This document shows positions 53,247 through 61,004 of a DNA stretch of 64,000 nt, in pieces (the first letter of the stretch is position 1; every line of letters begins with the position of its first letter). Both the position numbers and the translations under genes were made by a program. The DNA comes from PKWO01 sp036384915. Lineage in GTDB: Bacteria > Pseudomonadota > Gammaproteobacteria > Burkholderiales > Burkholderiaceae_D. The stretch spans positions 1 to 64,000 of the forward strand of contig DASVLJ010000012.1 in NCBI GenBank assembly GCA_036384915.1, read 5' to 3'. The notes beneath the pieces were generated by a model, which made no database searches, was not told the DNA's origin, and saw only the letters and a list, made by a program, of their open reading frames with translations.

Positions 53247-54779
53247 ATGGCACCACTCAAGAAACCCGCTCATTCGGCCACACAACCGGCTGTGCAAATC
53301 CTCCGCGCCATGCTGGGCCAAGCCGAATTCCATCCCCATCTGCCGCAGCAGCGCCGTTTGTATGAAGCGGCGCGCACGGCCATCCTGCAGCAGCAATTGC
53401 CGGCCCGCAGCAAGCTGCCTTCCACGCGCAGCGTGGCCGGCGAACTTGGCATCGCGCGCAATACCGTTATCGCCGCCTTCAAGCAATTGGCGGCCGAAGG
53501 CTACGTTTCCGCCACGGGCGGCAGCGGCACCTTCGTCGCCAAGACCTTGCCCGACGAGTCGCTGTTCGATACCCCTCTGCGGGATGACGGCGGCACGGCC
53601 GTTGCCGCCGCCGACCATGAACCAGGCCAACTCTCCCGGCGCGGCGAGCAATTGACCGCCTTTGCCGCCGGCGAACGCTTCGAAATCCAGCCTTTCGCGC
53701 CGGGCGATCCGGACTTTTCGCTCTTCCCGCAAAAGCTGTGGCAGCGCATCCAGAACCGCGTCTGGCGCGATGCGCGCCCCGAACTGCTCGACTACGGCCA
53801 GGCCGGCGGCTATTTGCCGCTGCGGAGCGCCATCGCCGAATACCTGCAAGCCTCGCGCTCGGTCAAGGTTTCGCTGGAACAGGTAATGATCACCTCCGGT
53901 ACGCAGCAATCGCTCGACTTGTGCGCCCAGATGCTGGCCGACGTCGGCGACACGGCCTGGGTCGAAGACCCCTGCTACTGGGCCGCGCGCCGCGTGTTTC
54001 AATCCTGCGATCTGCGATTGCATCCCGTGGCGGTCGATGGCGAAGGCATCGCGCCGGGCGAAGCCGACCTGGCGACGCAACCCAAGCTGATCTACGTCAC
54101 GCCTTCGCACCAATATCCGACCGGCGTGGTGATGACGCTGGCGCGGCGGCGCCGCCTGCTCGACATCGCCGCCGCCAAGCGCGCCTGGATTCTGGAAGAC
54201 GACTACGACAGCGAATTCCGTTACAGCGGCCGGCCGCTGGCCGCGCTGCAAGGCCTGGACACCTACGGCCGCGTCGTCTATATGGGTACCTTTTCCAAGA
54301 TCCTCTATCCCGGAATCAAGGTCGGCTATCTGGTCGTGCCGCCCGCCCTGGTCGAACCGTTCAAGACGGCGCTGTACGATTTGCAGCGCCCCGGCCAGAT
54401 GATGGTGCAGGCGGCGCTGGCCGACTTCATGTCGCTGGGCCACTTCGCCACCCATATCCGCAAGATACGGCTGGCCTACGGCGCCAAGCGCGAAACCTTG
54501 CGCAAGACGCTGATGGCGCAAATGGGCGGCGGCATCGGCATATCGGGAGAAGATTCCGGCCTGCACCTCGTGGTCGAATTGCCGGACCACGTCGACGACG
54601 TGGCGCTGGAAAAGCTGGCCGCCGAATCGGGAATTGCGGTCAAGGCGCTGTCCACCTACTATCAAGCCAGGACGCCGCGGCGCGGCTTGCTGGTCGGCTA
54701 TGCCTATGTGGCGCCGGGCAAGATTGCCTATTACGCCAAGCTGTTGACCAAAATCATCCGCGCGGGAACGAGAAAGTAA
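53247..54779 (+). CDS. second MocR/GabR-type regulator
   Basis: 510 residues from ATG 53247. The winged helix is at about 37-105 (LYEAARTAILQQQLPARSKL, then SRSVAGELGIARNTVIAAFK is close to the family pattern). The aminotransferase domain has WILEDDYDSEFRYSG and the PLP lysine in MGTFSKILYPG. It ends 3 bases before speB, so it is co-transcribed with agmatinase and likely responds to agmatine, putrescine or a related amine. Its promoter has overlapping inverted half-sites that suggest self-control. It is a paralogue of the regulator at 47369-48913. Confidence 0.9.
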   Translation: MAPLKKPAHSATQPAVQILRAMLGQAEFHPHLPQQRRLYEAARTAILQQQLPARSKLPSTRSVAGELGIARNTVIAAFKQLAAEGYVSATGGSGTFVAKTLPDESLFDTPLRDDGGTAVAAADHEPGQLSRRGEQLTAFAAGERFEIQPFAPGDPDFSLFPQKLWQRIQNRVWRDARPELLDYGQAGGYLPLRSAIAEYLQASRSVKVSLEQVMITSGTQQSLDLCAQMLADVGDTAWVEDPCYWAARRVFQSCDLRLHPVAVDGEGIAPGEADLATQPKLIYVTPSHQYPTGVVMTLARRRRLLDIAAAKRAWILEDDYDSEFRYSGRPLAALQGLDTYGRVVYMGTFSKILYPGIKVGYLVVPPALVEPFKTALYDLQRPGQMMVQAALADFMSLGHFATHIRKIRLAYGAKRETLRKTLMAQMGGGIGISGEDSGLHLVVELPDHVDDVALEKLAAESGIAVKALSTYYQARTPRRGLLVGYAYVAPGKIAYYAKLLTKIIRAGTRK

Positions 54780-54782
54780 GGC

Positions 54783-55733
54783 ATGAGCATCCATGGTGAC
54801 GGCGCCTTCCGGCACGAAGGCCTGTACGGCAGCAGCATCGAAAACACTTACGCCGGCGCCTTGAGCTTTATGCGCCGCAAGTACACGCGCGAACTGGAGG
54901 GCGTCGACGTCGTCGTCTCGGGCATCCCGCTCGACCTCGCCACCACCTTCCGCCCGGGTGCGCGCCTGGGGCCGGCCGCCGTGCGTGCAGCCAGCGTGCA
55001 ACTGGCCGAATTGCTGCCCTACCCCTGGGGCTTCAACCCCTTCGATAACCTGGCCGTAATCGACTATGGCGATTGCTGGTTCGACGCACACAATCCCCTG
55101 ACCATCGCACCGGCGATCATCCAGCATGCGCGCACCATCCTCGCTTCCGGCGCCAGGATGCTGACGCTGGGCGGCGACCACTACATCACCTATCCGCTAT
55201 TGCAAGCCCATACGGAGAAATACGGCAAGCCGCTGTCACTGATCCACTTCGATGCGCATTGCGACACCTGGCCCGACGACAACCCCGATTCGCTGAACCA
55301 CGGCACCATGTTCTACAAGGCGGTCAAGGATGGCTTGATCGATCCGGCCACGTCGGTGCAGATCGGGATCCGCACCTGGAACGAAGACTACATGGGGCTC
55401 AATATTCTCGATGCGCCATGGATCCATGCCAACGGCACAGCGGCGGCGGTGCAAAAAATCCTGTCCATCGTCGGTGAGCGGCCCGCCTATCTGACCTTCG
55501 ACATCGATTGCCTCGATCCGGCCTTTGCGCCGGGCACGGGCACCCCGGTCGCAGGCGGCTTGAGTTCGGCGCAGGCACTGGCCATCGTGCGCGCGCTGGC
55601 ACCGGCGAATCTGGTCGGGATGGACGTGGTGGAAGTATCGCCGCCGTTCGATCAGAGCGAGATCACGGCGCTCGCGGCGGCGCATGTCGCTGTGGATTTG
55701 TTGTGCCTGCTGAGCGCACAGCGGCGGAAATGA
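54783..55733 (+). CDS. speB: agmatinase (ureohydrolase family)
   Basis: 316 residues. The manganese ligands are in LGGDHYITYP, HFDAHCDTW and TFDIDCLDPAFAPGTGTP. It hydrolyses agmatine to putrescine and urea in the cytoplasm. This makes putrescine available to PuuA or the aminotransferase. Guanidinobutyrase and related ureohydrolases share these motifs, so 4-guanidinobutyrate is an alternative substrate that would give GABA directly. It is coupled to the MocR gene (3-base gap) and converges on the cupin gene. Confidence 0.87.
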   Translation: MSIHGDGAFRHEGLYGSSIENTYAGALSFMRRKYTRELEGVDVVVSGIPLDLATTFRPGARLGPAAVRAASVQLAELLPYPWGFNPFDNLAVIDYGDCWFDAHNPLTIAPAIIQHARTILASGARMLTLGGDHYITYPLLQAHTEKYGKPLSLIHFDAHCDTWPDDNPDSLNHGTMFYKAVKDGLIDPATSVQIGIRTWNEDYMGLNILDAPWIHANGTAAAVQKILSIVGERPAYLTFDIDCLDPAFAPGTGTPVAGGLSSAQALAIVRALAPANLVGMDVVEVSPPFDQSEITALAAAHVAVDLLCLLSAQRRK

Positions 55734-55760
55734 CCCGAGGGTCGTAGCTTTCTTTACGCA

Positions 55761-56114
55761 TCAGCCTTCGTAGATGACATAGGTCTTGCGCGTCGGCAGC
55801 ACCACCTCCCAGGTACCGACAAACCCCGCCGGAATCACGAACTCGTCGCCGACCTTGACGGTCATGGCCTTGCCGGCCGCATCGGTGATCACGCTCTCGC
55901 CTTCGAGTATTCGGCAATACTCTTCCTCGGTATAGTTGACGTGCCACTTGCCGATCTCGCTGGCCCAGATGCCGGCGAAGAACTTGCCGCTTCGGTCCGT
56001 GTAGCGTTTCCACAACGATTGCCTGGGATTGCCGATGATCAGTTTCTCCGCCGGCAAATAATATTGTTCCTCGGCGGATGAGGACGAGAAACGGACGATG
56101 GCATGTGAACTCAT
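55761..56114 (-). CDS. small cupin-domain protein (DUF861/Cupin_3 type)
   Basis: 117 residues, one cupin barrel: GKFFAGIWASEIGKWHVNY, YCRILEGESVITDAAGK, VGDEFVIPAGFVGTWEV. Its start overlaps the puuB stop (ATGA), so it is made with PuuB. Proteins of this kind are often found beside gamma-glutamylputrescine oxidase genes. The function is unknown; a metal-binding or product-handling role is possible. The typical second metal histidine is not obvious. Confidence 0.82.
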   Translation of the reverse strand: MSSHAIVRFSSSSAEEQYYLPAEKLIIGNPRQSLWKRYTDRSGKFFAGIWASEIGKWHVNYTEEEYCRILEGESVITDAAGKAMTVKVGDEFVIPAGFVGTWEVVLPTRKTYVIYEG

Positions 56115-57409
56115 GGCAGCAAATCCTTGATCTGGTAATACAGCATGCCCAACACCAGGGCCGGCGTGCGCATCATGGCACCGCCCGGGAAAGGCAGATG
56201 CTTCAGGCGAGCGATCAAATCGAAACGCTCGGCCTGCCCCGCGATCGCCTCGGCCGCAAGTTTGCCGGCCATGCCTGTCAGCACCAGGCCATGACCGGAA
56301 AAGCCTTGCAGGTAATAGATATTGTCGCCGATGCGCCCGAAGTCGGGAGCGCGGTTCATCGTAATATCGACGAAGCCGCCCCAGGTGTAAGCCGTGGGTA
56401 CGTCCCGCAATTGCGGGAACACGGCCAGCATGCGTTGGCGCATCGAGCCGGCCAGGTCCGGCGGCGTGGCCGTGCTGTAGCTCACGCGCCCGCCGAATAG
56501 CACGCGGTTATCCATGGTCAGGCGGAAATAGTCGAGCACGAAGTTGGTATCGCACACCGCCGCACGATGACGGATCAGCGCATCGGCGCGCGCTTTTTCC
56601 ATCGGCTCGGTCGCGGTAATGTAAGTACCGACCGGCATGATGCGCGGCGGCAGTTCCGGCGCCAACTCCCTGGCGAACTCGCCGATGTAGACATTCCCGG
56701 CCAGTACCACGTAATCACACTCGACCTGGCCGCCGGCCGTCTTGACTACGGGTTTCGCGCTGCGAGAAATATCGAGCACGGGCGAATTTTCGAATACGTT
56801 TACGCCTGCCCTGCGTGCGGCTTCGGCCAAGCCCAGCGTGTACTTGAGCGGATGCAGGTGCCCAGAATTGGCGTCATAGGCGCCCGAATGGAAACGCTTG
56901 CTGGCAATCCACTGTCCCACGTCCTGTTGCGTCACGCGCTGCAAGGGGTATTGGTAGGCGCGCTCGACATGGTCTACCCATTGCTCGAGCCCGCGTGCCT
57001 TGCGGGCATTGACGGCCAGGCTCAGGTAGCCGGGCACGAAGTCGCAATCGATCTTGTGCGTATCGATGCGCTGGCGCAGCAAATCCAGCCCTTCCACGGT
57101 CAAATACCAGGCGCGGCGCGCATCTTCCTCCGGCAATTGCGCTTCAACGGCATCGTCCGAAGCAAAGCCGACCAGCGCCTGCCCGCCATTGCGGCCAGAG
57201 GCGCCCCAGCCGATACGGCGCGCTTCGAGCAGGCTGACCGAATAGCCGCGCGCAGCCAGCTCCAGCGCCGCAGATAGGCCGGCCAGTCCGCCGCCGACCA
57301 CACAGACGTCGGCACGCATGCTGCCGCGCAAAGACGGAGAGGCATTCGGGCGCGTGACACTGGCTTCGTAATAAGAGGCGCTAAGCTTGTCGTCTTTGGC
57401 GAGCAGCAT
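56111..57409 (-). CDS. puuB: gamma-glutamylputrescine oxidase (FAD-dependent)
   Basis: 432 residues. The FAD Rossmann motif is VCVVGGGLAGLSAALELAAR, followed by LLEARRIGWGASGRNGGQ typical of PuuB/DadA-type oxidoreductases. The C-terminal YLQGFSGHGLVLTGMAGKL is the second FAD contact. It oxidises gamma-glutamylputrescine to the aldehyde used by PuuC. It is apart from the main puu block, downstream of speB on the opposite strand. GGTCCAA at 57470-57476 upstream resembles one half of the candidate MocR site. Confidence 0.89.
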   Translation of the reverse strand: MLLAKDDKLSASYYEASVTRPNASPSLRGSMRADVCVVGGGLAGLSAALELAARGYSVSLLEARRIGWGASGRNGGQALVGFASDDAVEAQLPEEDARRAWYLTVEGLDLLRQRIDTHKIDCDFVPGYLSLAVNARKARGLEQWVDHVERAYQYPLQRVTQQDVGQWIASKRFHSGAYDANSGHLHPLKYTLGLAEAARRAGVNVFENSPVLDISRSAKPVVKTAGGQVECDYVVLAGNVYIGEFARELAPELPPRIMPVGTYITATEPMEKARADALIRHRAAVCDTNFVLDYFRLTMDNRVLFGGRVSYSTATPPDLAGSMRQRMLAVFPQLRDVPTAYTWGGFVDITMNRAPDFGRIGDNIYYLQGFSGHGLVLTGMAGKLAAEAIAGQAERFDLIARLKHLPFPGGAMMRTPALVLGMLYYQIKDLLP

Positions 57410-57527
57410 GGAAAAACATCCCTGGAAAACAATGCCGCCTATTGTGGCAAGGCTCGGCGCAATGGAAAAGGTCCAATTCCAGCCGAATCATGGAACCACT
57501 CAGCCTGGAAACGGTAGTTGGACAGGC

Positions 57528-58832
57528 TCAGCGACAAATGCGGTTACGCCCGCCTTCCTTGGCCTGGTACAGCATTTCATCGGCATGCAGGAACAGCTCG
57601 TTCTCGGTCTTTTGCTCCGGGTAAGACGCGATGCCACCGGAGAATGAAAATTGCCTGTTCTCGCCAGGCTTGACCTCGAACACCAAGGTGCCAAACGCCT
57701 CGCGCATGGCATCGAGCTTTTTTTGCCCCTCTTCGGCATTGCAATCCCAAAACACCAGCACGAATTCCTCGCCGCCGAAGCGCGACAGCAAGTCCTTGGG
57801 GCCAAGCTGGGCCGACAGCACCAGCGACAGCCGCTTGATGACGATGTCGCCGAAAAAATGGCCCCAGGTATCGTTGATGGATTTGAATTTATCGATATCG
57901 ACGATGCCGTAAGCCAGTTGCTTCCCTTCACGGCCGGCGCGCCGGATCAAGTCTTGCGCGCGCTTTTGCAAGCCCATTTTGTTCAGCAGGCCGGTGGCGC
58001 GGTCGCGGCTGATCAAATCCTTGTTGACGCGGATCTTGTCGATGCGATTGACCAATTGGCGCGTCATGAGCACGGTATCGATGGCGAGCCTGACATCGTC
58101 GAAGCCGCTGTCCAGGGCGCGGCATGTCAAGCCCGGATCAACGTTACGCTGCAGCATGATGATTTCGCGGCTCGGGTCGGCTTCGATATTCTTTTGCAGC
58201 ACGCGCACGATGGCTTCCGTGCGCAGGTAGTGGTCTTCCGCGATTACCACGATGTCCGGCTGCAGCTCGCGCACGCGCAAGTGCAGGTTATGCAAATCCC
58301 TGTGCTCGACCAGCTCGATCGCATGCGCGTTGAACTGCTCAAGGTCAAACACCGAGCCTTCGCCCAGATACAGTACGGTATTGGTTTCGCCGCGCTTATG
58401 CCGTCCGAACAGCGCAAACAGCTTGTCGATCAACACTTCGTTCGGGATCGGCTTTTCGGCATAAGCCAGGCAATTGCTCTCGACCAGCTTCTGCTGCAGC
58501 AGGAAACGTTCGCTCTGGCGCGCCGTCTGCAGGTAGACATAGTTGCGCTCGGACGGCAAGCGCTGCAACAGGTCGGACAGAAACATGGTCTGCTTCCGGC
58601 TGTGCTGCATGTCGTCTTGCATGTTGTACAGCACGTCCAGATCGATGACGAGCAGGCTGCCGCCGTCGTCGACCTGGACCGCCATGATGAAATCGGCCAT
58701 CTGGTCGAAGAACAGAATGTCGAAATCGTACTTGTGGGCGCACAACAGCAGTTCGTCGCGGTTGTCCTTGATGAAAAAGGTTTGCGACAACAGCAATACC
58801 TGGTTCTTGAACAAGGATCCATCGTCGAGCAT
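57528..58832 (-). CDS. GGDEF protein with two receiver-like N-terminal domains
   Basis: 434 residues from ATG 58832; an in-frame ATG at 58910 would add 26. Two receiver-like domains precede the GGDEF domain: one around DNRDELLLCAHKYDFDILFF and LLVIDLDVL, the second around VFDLEQFNAHAIELVEHRDL and DIVVIAEDHYL. Neither shows a full phosphorylation site. The GGDEF motif is RFGGEEF, active in many cyclases. The inhibitory RxxD is not conserved (GPKD), so product feedback is unlikely. It lies downstream of the divergent lipoprotein gene. Confidence 0.88.
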   Translation of the reverse strand: MLDDGSLFKNQVLLLSQTFFIKDNRDELLLCAHKYDFDILFFDQMADFIMAVQVDDGGSLLVIDLDVLYNMQDDMQHSRKQTMFLSDLLQRLPSERNYVYLQTARQSERFLLQQKLVESNCLAYAEKPIPNEVLIDKLFALFGRHKRGETNTVLYLGEGSVFDLEQFNAHAIELVEHRDLHNLHLRVRELQPDIVVIAEDHYLRTEAIVRVLQKNIEADPSREIIMLQRNVDPGLTCRALDSGFDDVRLAIDTVLMTRQLVNRIDKIRVNKDLISRDRATGLLNKMGLQKRAQDLIRRAGREGKQLAYGIVDIDKFKSINDTWGHFFGDIVIKRLSLVLSAQLGPKDLLSRFGGEEFVLVFWDCNAEEGQKKLDAMREAFGTLVFEVKPGENRQFSFSGGIASYPEQKTENELFLHADEMLYQAKEGGRNRICR

Positions 58833-59055
58833 GGTGCAATCTTTCAGTCTGGTGGCACTCGCCTGCAAGCAATAGGGGGGCAATTTCGGCTTTGCCAATG
58901 ATTTTGACACATCTGCCGCAAACTACCGCGATATTCCCGATAAATCATGAATTGAGCCGATCGGGGCCGTTTTATTCATACCATCCTTCCCGTTGCGCTA
59001 TACTTTTTCGATGTCGCCCCGCCGATCGGGGCACTTTTCCATTATCGGGGGCGAT

Positions 59056-60894
59056 ATGCGTTTGGCATTGAAATATTTGATTCTCGTCACGGCCTGCGTT
59101 GCCGGCTTGTACGGCTGCGGCGGCAACCCGGGCAGCAATACCACCGAGCAGGCCAAGCGCCTGACAAGTTCGCAAAAGACCGCAGCTTCCAGCTATAACC
59201 AGGTGGTCGAGCAATTATATGTGGCCTACTTCGGCCGGCCGGCGGATCCGAACGGCTTGGCAAATTTCTCCGCCCAGCTTCTGGCCGATGGCGCGCCGAC
59301 CGATATCCAGAGCCTGCTGCAAGCCTATAACACCAACAGCGGCGTCAAGGCCTTGATCGACGCCTTCGGCACCAGCACCGAATCGAGGAACCTGTACGGC
59401 ACGGCCGATCCCACCACCTTCGTGACCGCCGTATTCAAAAACGTGCTGGGACGGGCGCCGCAGTCGGCCGGCCTGAATTTCTGGGTCGACGCGCTCAACA
59501 GCGGCAGCGTCACCTATGGCAACGTGGCTCTGCAGATCATGGCCGGGGCCTTGGTCAACAATTCCACCCAAGGCGTGCAAGATGCCATCCTGATCAACAA
59601 CCGCATCACCGTCGCAACCGACTTCACCAGCACGGTCTCCGCAGACAATGCCACGGCCGACTATTCCGGGTCCACCGCCGCACAAACGGCGCGCACCATG
59701 TTGAACGGCATCACCGCCAGCACCAGTTCGGGCACCTTCCAGTCCACGGTCAATTCGACTGTCGCCACCATCATCGCCAACACCCCGCCGGTCAACAACG
59801 TGGCGGCCATCACGGTCGATACGGGGGCCGACCCGGCCCATATCAGTTCGGTCGATGTCCCCTACGTCAGCGTGACGATTTGCGCGCCCAACAACCCCTC
59901 GCTGTGCCAAACCATCGATCACGTGCTGGTTGATACCGGCTCTTACGGCTTGCGGCTGATCTATTCGACACTGACGCCCTCCATGGCCGCTGCCCTGGCA
60001 ACCCAAAGCAGCAACAGCACCCTGGCGGAATGCACGCAGTTCCTTGACGGCTATACCTGGGGGCCGATACGCCAGGTGAATCTGTCGGTCGCCGGCGAGA
60101 CCGCCAACAACCTCACCATGCAAGTTATCGGCGACCCGAATTTCAGCGGTAAGGTGCCGGGCACCTGTACCGGCAAGTCGGAAAACACCGTCGATACCTT
60201 TGGATCGAACGGCGTAATCGGCGTCGGCCTGTTTCAGCAGGATTGCGGCGACCTTTGCGTAAGCCAGGCAGGCAACGGCGTCTACTTCAACTGCACCAGC
60301 AACGGATGCAGCAGCACCACCGTCAGTCTCGTCCAGCAAGTGCAGAATCCGGTCACGATGTTCCCGTCCGACAACAACGGTGTGATTGTCGAGCTGCCCT
60401 CGGTATCCCCCAACAATCCCCCAAGCACCGTTAGCGGCACCCTGGTTTTCGGGGTGAATACGCAAAGTAACAATGCACTCGGCAGCGCTTCCGTATTCCA
60501 GATGGATAGCGTCGGGAACTTCACCACGATATATTCCGGCACCTCCATGTCCGGAAGTTTCATCGACAGCGGTTCGAACGGTTTGTATTTCCCCAATCTG
60601 ACCAATATCGCGACCTGCACAGACGGCTTCTATTGCCCGAGCGCCACCTTGTCGCTCTCGGCCGTCATGCAAGGCGCGCCCAATCTGGTCAGCGGCGCCT
60701 CCAATACGCAGACGGTTCCGTTCTCCATCGGCTATGCCGATTCCGTCAACGGTTCGGTATCGGTCGATTTCGGCGCTCCCGGTACGGCAGGCAGTTTCGA
60801 CTGGGGCCTGCCTTTCTTTTTCGGTCGCAACGTCTACGTCGTACAAGACGGCAAGACCGCAGCAGGACAGAAGGGCCCGCTTGTGGCCTTCTGA
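59056..60894 (+). CDS. DUF4214-DUF3443 lipoprotein with pepsin-like DTG/DSG motifs
   Basis: 612 residues from ATG 59056, which follows GGGGGCGAT; an in-frame ATG at 58993 is less likely. The signal ends in a lipobox-like LYGC, with lipid on C21. DUF4214-type helices are at about 50-190, with two copies of the motif YFGRPADPNGLANF and VLGRAPQSAGLNFW. The C-terminal DUF3443 region (about 250-610) carries VLVDTGSYGLRL (293-296) and SFIDSGSNGLYF (504-507), the paired aspartates of pepsin-type proteases, with many cysteines between. No function is established; a surface-exposed or periplasmic protease-like protein is possible. Confidence 0.85.
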   Translation: MRLALKYLILVTACVAGLYGCGGNPGSNTTEQAKRLTSSQKTAASSYNQVVEQLYVAYFGRPADPNGLANFSAQLLADGAPTDIQSLLQAYNTNSGVKALIDAFGTSTESRNLYGTADPTTFVTAVFKNVLGRAPQSAGLNFWVDALNSGSVTYGNVALQIMAGALVNNSTQGVQDAILINNRITVATDFTSTVSADNATADYSGSTAAQTARTMLNGITASTSSGTFQSTVNSTVATIIANTPPVNNVAAITVDTGADPAHISSVDVPYVSVTICAPNNPSLCQTIDHVLVDTGSYGLRLIYSTLTPSMAAALATQSSNSTLAECTQFLDGYTWGPIRQVNLSVAGETANNLTMQVIGDPNFSGKVPGTCTGKSENTVDTFGSNGVIGVGLFQQDCGDLCVSQAGNGVYFNCTSNGCSSTTVSLVQQVQNPVTMFPSDNNGVIVELPSVSPNNPPSTVSGTLVFGVNTQSNNALGSASVFQMDSVGNFTTIYSGTSMSGSFIDSGSNGLYFPNLTNIATCTDGFYCPSATLSLSAVMQGAPNLVSGASNTQTVPFSIGYADSVNGSVSVDFGAPGTAGSFDWGLPFFFGRNVYVVQDGKTAAGQKGPLVAF

Positions 60895-60950
60895 CGTAAC
60901 CTTCCGATATCGCCCTCTGCGGCGGCATTCGGGTTCCGCCGCTCAGAAGC

Positions 60951-60984
60951 AAAAAGCCGTTGGCAAACGCCAACGGCTTTTTTT
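60951..60984. terminator. strong bidirectional rho-independent terminator
   Basis: A perfect 14-base-pair stem (60951-60964 with 60969-60982) and an AAAC loop. The stem has A5 on its left end and T-run on its right, so it can end transcription from both sides. It lies between the convergent lipoprotein and RND genes. Confidence 0.92.
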
Positions 60985-61004
60985 CACCTCTCTGCCGATA
61001 GCGC

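Noticed and set aside
53127..55181. 684-residue open frame opposite the MocR gene and speB
   Set aside because: It covers two real genes and their promoter. No domain is visible.
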